Assembly: GCA_022448765.1 (NCBI GenBank)
Contig: JAKUTI010000112.1
Span: 1 to 8,102 of the forward strand
Reading direction: 5' to 3'
DNA length: 8,102 bases
Source of the DNA: Pseudomonadales bacterium
GTDB taxonomy: Bacteria > Pseudomonadota > Gammaproteobacteria > Pseudomonadales > Azotimanducaceae
Of this stretch, positions 1-6,885 are shown piece by piece (within the stretch, counting starts at the first letter, position 1; every line of letters begins with the position of its first letter). Below the pieces are notes generated by a model, which searched no databases, was not told the DNA's origin, and saw only the letters and a list, made by a program, of their open reading frames with translations. A program made the position numbers and the translations under genes.

Positions 1-419
1 GCGCACTCGTCGCCATTCTAGATATTGATTTCTTTAAACGGATTAACGATACCCACGGACACCTGGTTGGAGATGAAGCTCTCAAACACATAGTCAACGT
101 TATCGAAAATCACATTGATGACAATTGGTTATTTGGGCGACTTGGGGGCGAAGAATTCGGCTTGTTTGGACTCGACACAACAGGCGCCGATTCGCCACTG
201 CAAGCCGGAGCCAGCAGCAGCGAAACACTCGAAACGATACGTATCGCTATCGCCAATACCTCGTTGGTGCATAATGATCTGCCGATCGCTCTAACCACCA
301 GCATTGGCGTTGCGCGCCTCAAAGCAGGCGAAGCGTTGGACTCCGCCCTGGGGCGTGCGGACGAAGCGCTCTACCGTGCAAAAGAAGCTGGACGCAACCG
401 AATAGAGTTCAGCTCATGA
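1..419 (+). CDS. GGDEF-domain diguanylate cyclase, C-terminal part (5' end outside window)
   Basis: Makes the second messenger c-di-GMP from two GTP, if active. The frame is open from the first bases (codons begin at position 3) to TGA at 417-419. It shows almost a whole GGDEF domain: the metal/substrate segment LDIDFFKRIND then THGHLVGDEAL, the signature GGEEF at 144-158 (an active variant of GGDEF), the SIGVA strand, and the closing ADEALYRAKEAGRNR. The inhibitory I-site (RxxD a few residues before the signature) is not there: the matching stretch reads DDNW. That suggests weak or no product feedback inhibition. No other domain is visible because the N-terminus, where a sensor or membrane anchor would lie, is cut off by the window. 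The stop overlaps the start of the pilin gene by 4 bases, so the two are probably translated together. Family call is very sure; the partner signal is unknown. Confidence 0.95.
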   Translation, partial: ALVAILDIDFFKRINDTHGHLVGDEALKHIVNVIENHIDDNWLFGRLGGEEFGLFGLDTTGADSPLQAGASSSETLETIRIAIANTSLVHNDLPIALTTSIGVARLKAGEALDSALGRADEALYRAKEAGRNRIEFSS

Positions 420-961
420 AAGCATCAAGCGAAGCACAACACTGCACGGGATTTACATTAATTGAGTTAATGATCGTTGTGGCGATTATTGGCGTGCTGA
501 CCACCATTGCTATTCCAAGCTACCGGGATTACGTTATCAGAACTGAGGTGATGCTCGGTTACTCAGTAGCCATGGACCTGGCCAAGCAAGCTAGCATTGA
601 ATACCAGGAGAGTTCGGAGTGGCCCTCATCGACCACAGCATCGGGGAGGGGCTTTATCATCTCCAGTACCGGCGGTGGAAGTACCAAGACCCGTTTGAAT
701 ATTACCTACGAAGATCTTGGTTCTGGAGGGACTGTGATCACTTCTATGGGTTCTGGTCCCGGCGCGACTGCGAGGAGCGCCACCGTCGCCGCCTCTCCAC
801 CAATGTTCGCCTCCTTCGTGCGAAGGTCTGCGCCGGCTATGCTGGTCATTCGAGCAGATGGATTGACCCTGGAACCAACGCTTAGCAATGGACTCGTATC
901 GTGGTCATGCACCGGCGATCTCGATGATCGCTACCGACCAAAACCCTGTACAAAACGATAA
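416..961 (+). CDS. type IV pilin (PilA/PilE-like prepilin)
   Basis: Structural subunit of a type IV pilus or a pilus-like fibre, inserted in the inner membrane and assembled outward. The 181-residue product has a 12-residue leader ending in Gly12, the prepilin peptidase (PilD) site G|FTLIE, and Glu17 (mature Glu5, needed for assembly). The hydrophobic helix LMIVVAIIGVLTTIAIPSY follows, then the usual amphipathic helix to about residue 64. Cys165 and Cys178 near the end frame the D-region disulfide loop, and SWSCTGDLDDRYRPKPC is typical of major-type pilins. It is somewhat longer than usual (140-160), with a Gly/Ser/Ala-rich middle (about 75-140) that I cannot match to the standard beta-sheet core. 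The leader carries a Cys at position 10 and lacks the common basic residue before Gly. The ATG overlaps the cyclase stop and has only a weak Shine-Dalgarno, so translation is likely coupled. Which pilin paralogue it is (major or accessory) is not decided, so no symbol is given. Confidence 0.93.
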   Translation: MKASSEAQHCTGFTLIELMIVVAIIGVLTTIAIPSYRDYVIRTEVMLGYSVAMDLAKQASIEYQESSEWPSSTTASGRGFIISSTGGGSTKTRLNITYEDLGSGGTVITSMGSGPGATARSATVAASPPMFASFVRRSAPAMLVIRADGLTLEPTLSNGLVSWSCTGDLDDRYRPKPCTKR

Positions 962-1222
962 ACAAAGAAGATCCGCAGTATAACGGTCCCGATGTTTGAG
1001 TTACCTATCGCAGAAAAAAGGTCATATCGTTGTTTGACCACGTCTCTCGCTTTAACCACTATCCTGCGTTCAATACGCGAGCGCAACGACAGATCAAACT
1101 AAGCGAGACCCCCAAACGAGCACTTTGCCGTTATCGGAATAACCCCGCACTCTAAGCCGCCAAATAATCGCCCCCGCCCAAACCTAACGATATCTAATCC
1201 TTGGGGAAACCAATAAAATATC
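962..1222. other. gene-free convergent intergenic region
   Basis: Lies between the pilin stop (plus strand) and the 3' end of tRNA-Ser (minus strand). I see no open frame with coding character on either strand. Inside are a small hairpin followed by a T-run on the minus strand (1014-1039) and a larger imperfect inverted repeat (CTCGCTT at 1046-1052 against AAGCGAG at 1101-1107, with a nested GCGT/ACGC stem). No convincing plus-strand terminator for the pilin transcript was found. Confidence 0.7.
1014..1039 (-). terminator. weak candidate intrinsic terminator for the minus-strand tRNA/lysC transcript
   Basis: Read on the minus strand: GGTCA, a 10-base loop, TGACC, then directly TTTTTT. The layout is that of a rho-independent terminator, but the stem is only 5 bp and the loop large. 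It lies about 185 bases past the tRNA 3' end. Could be chance. Confidence 0.3.
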
Positions 1223-1312
1223 TGGCGGAGAGGGAGGGATTCGAACCCTCGATGGGCGTCAACCCATACTCCCTTAGCAGGGGAGCGCCTTCAGCCGCTC
1301 GGCCACCTCTCC
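1223..1312 (-). tRNA. tRNA-Ser (anticodon GCU)
   Basis: Reads AGC/AGU codons. On the minus strand the 5' acceptor strand GGAGAGG pairs fully with CCTCTCC, followed by discriminator G and an encoded CCA (1223-1225). The anticodon stem CTCCC/GGGAG encloses the loop CTGCTAA, with the GCT anticodon complementary to 1276-1278. A long variable arm (class II tRNA) sits before the T arm with GGTTCGAATCC. The 90-base length with CCA is right for tRNA-Ser. It follows lysC by 69 bases with no clear terminator between, so it may be partly co-transcribed with it. In many gammaproteobacteria csrA lies just upstream of this same tRNA; here it does not. Confidence 0.98.
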
Positions 1313-1328
1313 AACACCTAGAAACTTA

Positions 1329-1334
1329 ATTCTA
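1329..1334 (-). promoter_or_regulatory. candidate -10 element for tRNA-Ser
   Basis: TAGAAT on the minus strand (5 of 6 to TATAAT), ending 16 bases before the tRNA 5' end, which would give a short leader. No good -35 hexamer is found at 16-18 bases upstream, so this is weak. Confidence 0.3.
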
Positions 1335-1381
1335 CAACAGCGGATTGCACTCGCCCGGCTTTATCCAATGACACAAAACCA

Positions 1382-1894
1382 CTAATCAACGGCGGGCCCA
1401 AGCATCTCATGCTCTGGTGATTCATCCAGCCCGAACACTCTATGCAAGGACCGAACAGCCAACTCTAGATACCGATCAGCAATCCCCACCGAAATCTTGA
1501 TCTCAGAAGTCGATATCAACTGAATGTTAATACCTTCGTCTGCCAAGGTCTTAAACATTCTTGCTGCAATGCCCGCGTGCGAGCGCATCCCGACACCGAC
1601 TACTGAGACTTTCGCCAAAGTCTGGTCGCCAATGACTTCACTCGCTCCGAGCACCTGTGCGGTCGCATCGAGTATCTCCTTGGCCTTGGCAAATTCGTTT
1701 CGGTGCACAGTGAACGTGAGATCCGTAGTGTCATCCCCGGTGACATTCTGAATAATCATATCTACATTGATATGCGCGTCTGATAACGGGCCAAATATTC
1801 GCGATGCCACCCCCGGCTCATCCGGAACTCCGGTGATGGTCAGTTTCGCTTCATCGCCGTTATAAGCGATACCAGAAATCAGCGGTTGTTCCAT
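1382..1894 (-). CDS. probable internal translation product of lysC: regulatory beta subunit
   Basis: In-frame ATG at 1894-1892 (Met247 of LysC, MEQPLISG) would give a 170-residue protein made of just the two ACT domains. AGGAG lies upstream, with GGAG at 1907-1904 and a 9-base spacer. That is a better ribosome site than the one before the full-length start. In B. subtilis and Corynebacterium-type aspartokinases, alpha2beta2 enzymes are known in which beta starts at the equivalent Met (about residue 250 of alpha). Production here is inferred from position and RBS only. Confidence 0.55.
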   Translation of the reverse strand: MEQPLISGIAYNGDEAKLTITGVPDEPGVASRIFGPLSDAHINVDMIIQNVTGDDTTDLTFTVHRNEFAKAKEILDATAQVLGASEVIGDQTLAKVSVVGVGMRSHAGIAARMFKTLADEGINIQLISTSEIKISVGIADRYLELAVRSLHRVFGLDESPEHEMLGPAVD

Positions 1895-2632
1895 TTCATC
1901 TATCTCCTGACTAATCAGAGTGCCAGGGCCTTCTTCGAACGAAGACAAAACCCTTATCGTAACCCCGTATTTACCGGCAAACTCCACCGCCCGCGTTTGC
2001 AACACCTTGGCACCAACGCTGGCTAACTCCAGCATTTCCTCCGTCGTGATCTGACTCAAGCGCCGAGCATTGGGTACTACCCTGGGATCAGCGGTATAGA
2101 CTCCGTCGACATCAGTGAAAATGCGACACTCACCCGCATTCAGCGCTGCCGCGAGCGCTACCGCAGTCGTGTCAGACCCACCCCGGCCTAGCGTCGTTAT
2201 ATTGCCCTCGAGATCTTGTCCCTGAAATCCCGCGACGATGACGACTCGGTCTTCAGCCAGATCCGCTTCAATACGGTGGGTCTCAATGTCCAGAATACGT
2301 GCCTTACCATGAACATTGTCAGTCACAATCCGCACCTGATCCCCCGTGTACGAACGCGCCCGCACCCCGCGCGCTTCCAGAGCCAACGCCAGTAAAGCAA
2401 TCGTGACCTGTTCACCCGTCGAAATCAGCACATCAATCTCACGGTGCTCCGATGCGGGCGAGACTCGTGCGCCGAGATCCAATAACCGATTGGTTTCTCC
2501 GGCCATCGCTGAAAGCACCACTACCAGCTGTACGCCAGACGTCTTCGTGTGTGCTATCTGATCTGCGACCGCGTTGATTCGGTCAACGTCGCCAACCGAG
2601 GTGCCGCCGAATTTTTCTACAATGAGCGCCAT
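1382..2632 (-). CDS. lysC: aspartate kinase LysC
   Basis: Phosphorylates L-aspartate with ATP, the first step towards lysine, diaminopimelate, threonine and methionine; cytosolic. The 416-residue product is the monofunctional type, with no homoserine dehydrogenase domain. Visible are the kinase motif KFGGTSVG at 7-14, the ATP/substrate segment GRGGSDTTAVALA at 149-161, FTDVDGVYTADPR at 172-184, and two C-terminal ACT domains (about 262-335 and 340-410). SEIKIS at 376-381 lies in the effector-binding ACT fold, so feedback control by lysine and/or threonine is likely. Start: ATG giving MALIVEKFGG, as in other members, though its Shine-Dalgarno is poor. A second in-frame ATG at codon 247, with its own GGAG, matches the known beta-subunit start of related enzymes. 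It follows alaS by 78 bases, with a promoter-like sequence in the gap. Confidence 0.98.
   Translation of the reverse strand: MALIVEKFGGTSVGDVDRINAVADQIAHTKTSGVQLVVVLSAMAGETNRLLDLGARVSPASEHREIDVLISTGEQVTIALLALALEARGVRARSYTGDQVRIVTDNVHGKARILDIETHRIEADLAEDRVVIVAGFQGQDLEGNITTLGRGGSDTTAVALAAALNAGECRIFTDVDGVYTADPRVVPNARRLSQITTEEMLELASVGAKVLQTRAVEFAGKYGVTIRVLSSFEEGPGTLISQEIDEMEQPLISGIAYNGDEAKLTITGVPDEPGVASRIFGPLSDAHINVDMIIQNVTGDDTTDLTFTVHRNEFAKAKEILDATAQVLGASEVIGDQTLAKVSVVGVGMRSHAGIAARMFKTLADEGINIQLISTSEIKISVGIADRYLELAVRSLHRVFGLDESPEHEMLGPAVD
1895..1908 (-). promoter_or_regulatory. internal Shine-Dalgarno within lysC
   Basis: Minus strand AGGAG (1908-1904) followed by a 9-base spacer to the in-frame ATG at 1894. 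It falls in the linker between the kinase and ACT domains, where the encoded residues (QEIDE) are not catalytic, so selection for an RBS is possible. Confidence 0.5.
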
Positions 2633-2670
2633 AACAGGAATAGTAGGTAATACCGCCTTTCGGGGCGCGA

Positions 2671-2699
2671 ATTAAAGCGGCTTTAACCCCTCAGGTAAA
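2671..2699 (-). promoter_or_regulatory. candidate sigma-70 promoter of lysC
   Basis: On the minus strand, TTTACC (2699-2694) and TTTAAT (2676-2671, 5 of 6 to TATAAT) are separated by exactly 17 bases. Predicted start is near 2664, giving a leader of about 30 bases to the lysC ATG. It lies in the only sizeable gap between alaS and lysC, so lysC could be expressed apart from the recA-alaS transcript. Confidence 0.4.
2672..2686. repeat. 15-bp palindrome overlapping the lysC promoter
   Basis: TTAAAGCGGCTTTAA is a perfect inverted repeat (7-bp arms around one central base). It covers the -10 element and adjoining spacer of the candidate lysC promoter, the place expected for a repressor operator. 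No known regulator is recognised from the sequence, and as RNA the loop would be small. Confidence 0.5.
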
Positions 2700-2710
2700 G
2701 CTCCCCGACA

Positions 2711-5290
2711 CTACCGTCCTTTAACCCAGTCGGAGACGGCCGCCAGGGCATCGTCCAGACCGGCGGCATCCGGGCCTCCACCTTGGGCCATATCAGCCTT
2801 GCCACCCCCCTTGCCTCCCACCATGGGAGCCAGATAGCGAATCAGTTCGCCAGCATGTAGGCGGCCCACCAGATCTGCTGTGACCCCTGCGAGCAAGGTC
2901 ACTTTGCCCTCTCGAACCCCACCAATGACGACCGCGCCCGTGCCCACTTCGTTTCGCAAGTGGTCCAGTGCGACCCGCATCGAACGAGACTCCAAGTCAT
3001 CATTACGTGCAATGATCACTCGCACCCCATCGATATCCACCACCGTGCGATCACTTCCCCCCGCAGTCCGGGCCTGCAGTTGTTCGACCCGGCGCTCGAG
3101 TTCCTTCACTCGAGTCTGCAGCTGACCCGCTTTGGCTTCAAGATCGTCTGTGCCACTACGAAACTGAACACCCAAACGGCGCAAAACAGCCTCGTTGCCG
3201 GCTATGTGACGCCGCGCTGCCTCCCCGGTTAACGCTTCGATACGCCGAACACCCGACGCAATACCTGATTCGGCGACTAGGCGCACTTGACCAATGTCAC
3301 CCGTTCGGCCCACGTGCGTCCCGCCACAAAGCTCCATCGAAAAGCCCCCCATCTCGACAACGCGAACCTCATCATCATATTTCTCACCAAATAGCGCGAC
3401 CGCCCCACGCGCCCGCGCTTTGTCAATCGACATCAGTTCGGTCACTACTTTGTGATTCGCTCTAACCTGTTGGTTGACCAAATCCTCGACACAATCCAGC
3501 TCTTTTTCTGATACCGCCTGAAGATGCCCAAAGTCAAAACGAAGGTGATTAGGATCAACCAGCGACCCCCTTTGCTGAACATGATCTCCCAGCACTTCCC
3601 GTAACGCGGCATGCAATAGATGTGTTGCCGAATGATTGTTCGCCGTACCAGCCCGGGCGTTGGAGTCAACCTGCGCAGAGGCATTATCGCCAATCGATAC
3701 GGTGCCGCTGGCAACCTGTCCGATATGCGCCACGACCCTGCCACTGACATAACGGGTATCCGTAACTTCGAACACCGCATCACCCACTCGCAGTTCACCC
3801 CGATCGCCGACCTGGCCACCACTTTCTGCATAGAAAGGAGTTTGATTGAGAACGATGATTCCGCGGGCACCAGTCTCTAGCACGTCCACTTCAGCCTGAT
3901 CATGCACAATAGAAATCACCTCTCCTGTGCCTGCGATCGAGGTATACCCCAGGAAGATGGTATCGGCGACATGCACCGACGTAACCTCACCCATCTGAAA
4001 CCGACTGGCCGCCCGGGCTCGTTCACGCTGCGCATTCATCGCCGACTCGAAGCCTACCTCGTCTATTGTCAACGAATGCTCGCGCGCAACATCCGCGGTC
4101 AAATCAACTGGGAAACCAAAGGTATCGTACAAACGAAACACCACCTCACCGGGAATGACTGTGCCAGTCAAAGTAGCAATTTCCTGGTCAAGTATGCGCA
4201 GCCCCTGTTCCAACGTCTCTGCAAACCGCTCCTCTTCCTGCGCCAGCGTCCGCTCAACCATCGTTTGGGCGGCAACCAATTCAGTTGACGCATCTCCCAT
4301 CTGTACAATGAGTGGCGAGATCAGGCGGTGCAAGAAGGGATCCCGATGACCCAACTGATAACCGTGACGAATGGCCCGTCGAATAATCCGCCGCAGCACA
4401 TAGCCTCGACCCTCGTTCGAGGGCATCACCCCATCTGAGATTAGAAATGCAGTGGAACGAATATGGTCTGCAATGACCTGCAGTGAGTGATGATGGTGGT
4501 CTTCGATACTTAACAAGTGCGCTACCGATTCGAGTAAGGCCTCGAAAAGATCAATCTCGTAGTTGCTGTGGACACCTTGCAGAACCGCGGCAATCCGTTC
4601 AAGCCCCATGCCCGTATCAACAGACGGCTTAGGCAGCGGTGTATCGACTCCGTTAGCCGAACGATTGAACTGCATGAACACGAGATTCCATATCTCAACA
4701 AATCGGTCTCCGTCTTCATCTTTGCTACCCGGCGGACCACCAAAAACATCTGGGCCATGGTCATAGAATATTTCACTACAAGGACCACACGGCCCCGTGT
4801 CACCCATTGCCCAAAAATTATCTTTCGCCCCAATCCGCCGGAAACGTGCTTCCGGTACACCGATGTCGTTGAGCCAGATACCCGCCGCATCGTCATCGTT
4901 TTCATAAACCGTGACCCAGAGCTTTTCCGGTGGTAACCCGAATACCTCTGTGAGTAACTCCCACGCATATTCGATCGCATCGCGCTTGAAATAATCGCCA
5001 AAACTGAAATTGCCCAACATCTCGAAGAAGGTATGATGTCGCGCGGTGTAGCCTACGTTTTCCAGGTCGTTGTGTTTTCCACCTGCCCTGACGCAGCGCT
5101 GAGAAGTCACCGCACGTTGGTAAGGTCGATGCTCATTGCCTAGAAAAACATCCTTGAATTGCACCATCCCCGCGTTGGTGAAAAGCAACGTGGGATCGTT
5201 ATGCGGCACCAACGCGCTACTAGAGATAACAGTGTGTCCTTTTTCCTCGAAATAGGTGAGGAATCGTTGGCGGATGTCGTTGGTTTTCAT
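2711..5290 (-). CDS. alaS: alanine--tRNA ligase
   Basis: Charges tRNA-Ala with alanine and removes wrongly attached Ser/Gly; cytosolic, essential. At 859 residues it is close to the usual 875. The class II core starts with NDPTLLFTNAGMVQFKD (31-47, motif 1 region), then RAGGKHNDLENVGYTARHH and FFEMLGNFSFGDYFK (68-102, motif 2 region) and GMGLER (227-232, motif 3). The editing domain has the zinc site as HSATH (His553, His557) and CGGTH (Cys655, His659). A charged heptad-like stretch at about 717-741 links to the C-terminal DHHA1 domain with GGKGGGKADMAQGGG at 825-839. No key residue is missing. The ATG overlaps the recX stop by 4 bases (ATGA) and has no strong Shine-Dalgarno, so its translation is likely coupled to recX. 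Confidence 0.99.
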   Translation of the reverse strand: MKTNDIRQRFLTYFEEKGHTVISSSALVPHNDPTLLFTNAGMVQFKDVFLGNEHRPYQRAVTSQRCVRAGGKHNDLENVGYTARHHTFFEMLGNFSFGDYFKRDAIEYAWELLTEVFGLPPEKLWVTVYENDDDAAGIWLNDIGVPEARFRRIGAKDNFWAMGDTGPCGPCSEIFYDHGPDVFGGPPGSKDEDGDRFVEIWNLVFMQFNRSANGVDTPLPKPSVDTGMGLERIAAVLQGVHSNYEIDLFEALLESVAHLLSIEDHHHHSLQVIADHIRSTAFLISDGVMPSNEGRGYVLRRIIRRAIRHGYQLGHRDPFLHRLISPLIVQMGDASTELVAAQTMVERTLAQEEERFAETLEQGLRILDQEIATLTGTVIPGEVVFRLYDTFGFPVDLTADVAREHSLTIDEVGFESAMNAQRERARAASRFQMGEVTSVHVADTIFLGYTSIAGTGEVISIVHDQAEVDVLETGARGIIVLNQTPFYAESGGQVGDRGELRVGDAVFEVTDTRYVSGRVVAHIGQVASGTVSIGDNASAQVDSNARAGTANNHSATHLLHAALREVLGDHVQQRGSLVDPNHLRFDFGHLQAVSEKELDCVEDLVNQQVRANHKVVTELMSIDKARARGAVALFGEKYDDEVRVVEMGGFSMELCGGTHVGRTGDIGQVRLVAESGIASGVRRIEALTGEAARRHIAGNEAVLRRLGVQFRSGTDDLEAKAGQLQTRVKELERRVEQLQARTAGGSDRTVVDIDGVRVIIARNDDLESRSMRVALDHLRNEVGTGAVVIGGVREGKVTLLAGVTADLVGRLHAGELIRYLAPMVGGKGGGKADMAQGGGPDAAGLDDALAAVSDWVKGR

Positions 5291-5778
5291 GCTTTGGTTG
5301 CCCGCCGAGCATTCGGTGTTGGCGCGCCATGATCTCCGATCACGCGGCGAATCGCATCGACACTGAACCCTCTGTTTTTCAGAAACTGGGCCCGTGAGGC
5401 CCAGGTCTTGAAGCTCTCGACGGCCATCTCCCCATATTTTCGGTCATAGGTATGGCGCAGACGCTCGTCCCAGTCAATTTCAGCCTCCTGCAATGCCTTG
5501 TCAACGATACGTTCAGCCACACCCCGATCGCGTAACTCCATGCAAATTCGAAGTGGACCGTAACCCCGACTCGCGCGATGCGTGACCATCGCTTCGGCAT
5601 AACGAGTATCCGACAACAAACGCTCGGTGACCAATTCTGTCAGTAGCTCATCCACTAAGCCCTCGCCATAGCCTCGCGCCTTAAGCTTTCGTCTTAACTC
5701 ATACTGACTGTGCTCACGCCGTGCTAACAAGCGCAACGCCGAGTGACGGGCCCGACCAGCGCTGTCATCGTCGTTCAC
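5287..5778 (-). CDS. recX: recombination regulatory protein RecX
   Basis: Binds RecA filaments and limits their growth and activity. The 163 residues match the family (about 150-166). The three-helix repeat pattern is clear: ALRLLARREHSQYELRRKL (first), LLTELVTERLLSDTRYAEA with the RGYGPLRI element (second), and RAQFLKNRGFSVDAIRRVI (third). Start is GTG at 5778-5776, chosen because it gives the normal N-terminus and lies 12 bases after the recA stop. No good Shine-Dalgarno precedes it, fitting low expression relative to RecA. It is in the same frame as recA, and no terminator hairpin lies between them. The 3' end overlaps alaS by 4 bases. Confidence 0.96.
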   Translation of the reverse strand: MNDDDSAGRARHSALRLLARREHSQYELRRKLKARGYGEGLVDELLTELVTERLLSDTRYAEAMVTHRASRGYGPLRICMELRDRGVAERIVDKALQEAEIDWDERLRHTYDRKYGEMAVESFKTWASRAQFLKNRGFSVDAIRRVIGDHGAPTPNARRATKA

Positions 5779-5790
5779 GCGATCAAGGAA

Positions 5791-6870
5791 TCAGCCAGCC
5801 TCGAGGGCTTCGACTTCTCCGACCACCTCTTCAGCTACCGTACCGGCGCTCCCTGCGGCCACCGCGGTCGGGGCTCTTGCTGCCAGACCCACTCCCTCAC
5901 GGACCGCATTTTCTATAGTGTCAGCAATATCTGGATTCTTTTTGAGAAATTCACGGACGTTGTCACGTCCCTGCCCAATACGATCGCTACCGTAGGAGTA
6001 CCAGGCACCCGATTTCTCTACGATGCCGTTTTCAACTCCAAGATCGATCAACTCGCCCTCTTTTGAGATCCCCTGGTTATATAGAATGTCAAACTCACAT
6101 TGTCTGAAGGGCGGCGCTACCTTGTTTTTCACTACCTTGACACGCGTCTGGTTGCCCAACACCTCATCGCCCTTCTTGACCGCGCCGATGCGGCGAATAT
6201 CCAGCCGCACAGACGCATAGAACTTCAGCGCGTTGCCTCCGGTCGTTGTCTCTGGGTTGCCGAACATGACACCGATTTTCATTCGAATCTGGTTGATGAA
6301 AACAACCATCGTATTCGAGCGCTTGATATTGGCGGTAAGTTTGCGCAATGCCTGAGACATCAAGCGTGCCTGCAGTCCCATGTGGGAGTCACCCATCTCA
6401 CCCTCAATCTCCGCCTTGGGCGTCAGGGCAGCCACTGAATCGACCACGATGACATCGACCGCAGCCGAACGTACCAACATATCGGCGATTTCTAGCGCCT
6501 GCTCACCCGTGTCCGGTTGGGACACAAGGAGGTCGTCGATACTGACCCCCAGTCTACCGGCGTAACTTGGGTCCAACGCATGTTCCGCATCAATAAAAGC
6601 CGCCGTGCCGCCGAGCGCCTGTGCTTCGGCAACCACGGACAAAGCGAGGGTGGTTTTACCAGAGGACTCGGGCCCGTAAACTTCAATGACCCGACCTCGA
6701 GGGAATCCACCAATACCCAAGGCAATATCCAAACCCAATGACCCACTGGATACCGCTTGAACGTCATGAGACACATCACTATCGCCGAGGCGCATGACCG
6801 ATCCTTTACCAAATTGCCGTTCTATCTGCCCCAGAGCAGCCTCTAGTGCTTTTTGCTTCTTTTCTTCCAT
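5791..6870 (-). CDS. recA: recombinase RecA
   Basis: ATP-dependent strand-exchange protein and coprotease for LexA cleavage; forms filaments on single-stranded DNA. The 359 residues keep E. coli numbering: Walker A GPESSGKT at 66-73 (Lys72), catalytic Glu96 in FIDAEHALD, Walker B IVVD ending at Asp144, loop L1 around EIEGEMGDSHMG (154-165), and loop L2 with FGNPETTTGGNALKFY from Phe203. The C-terminal tail after about 335 is Ala/Val-rich with a few Glu, less acidic than the E. coli tail. Start chosen at ATG 6870 (MEEKKQKALEAAL) because it fits the family and has GGAGA upstream. A longer frame from a TTG at 6924 adds 18 unconserved residues. Upstream is a 200-base control region with no CTG-N10-CAG LexA site. 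Confidence 0.99.
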   Translation of the reverse strand: MEEKKQKALEAALGQIERQFGKGSVMRLGDSDVSHDVQAVSSGSLGLDIALGIGGFPRGRVIEVYGPESSGKTTLALSVVAEAQALGGTAAFIDAEHALDPSYAGRLGVSIDDLLVSQPDTGEQALEIADMLVRSAAVDVIVVDSVAALTPKAEIEGEMGDSHMGLQARLMSQALRKLTANIKRSNTMVVFINQIRMKIGVMFGNPETTTGGNALKFYASVRLDIRRIGAVKKGDEVLGNQTRVKVVKNKVAPPFRQCEFDILYNQGISKEGELIDLGVENGIVEKSGAWYSYGSDRIGQGRDNVREFLKKNPDIADTIENAVREGVGLAARAPTAVAAGSAGTVAEEVVGEVEALEAG

Positions 6871-6880
6871 GAGAAACGTC

Positions 6881-6885
6881 TCTCC
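6881..6885 (-). promoter_or_regulatory. recA Shine-Dalgarno
   Basis: GGAGA on the minus strand with a 10-base spacer to ATG at 6870. It supports the 359-residue start over the upstream TTG. Confidence 0.6.

Noticed and set aside
1046..1120. Plus-strand terminator for the pilin gene
   Set aside because: The inverted repeat has a very long loop and no T-run after it.
962..1312. tRNA-Ser 3' end as the attachment site of an integrated island carrying the cyclase and pilin
   Set aside because: No integrase and no second copy of the tRNA 3' end is present in the window.
3445..5001. Several open frames of 80-160 codons on either strand inside alaS
   Set aside because: They overlap conserved alaS codons fully, show no protein family features, and are expected from codon bias.
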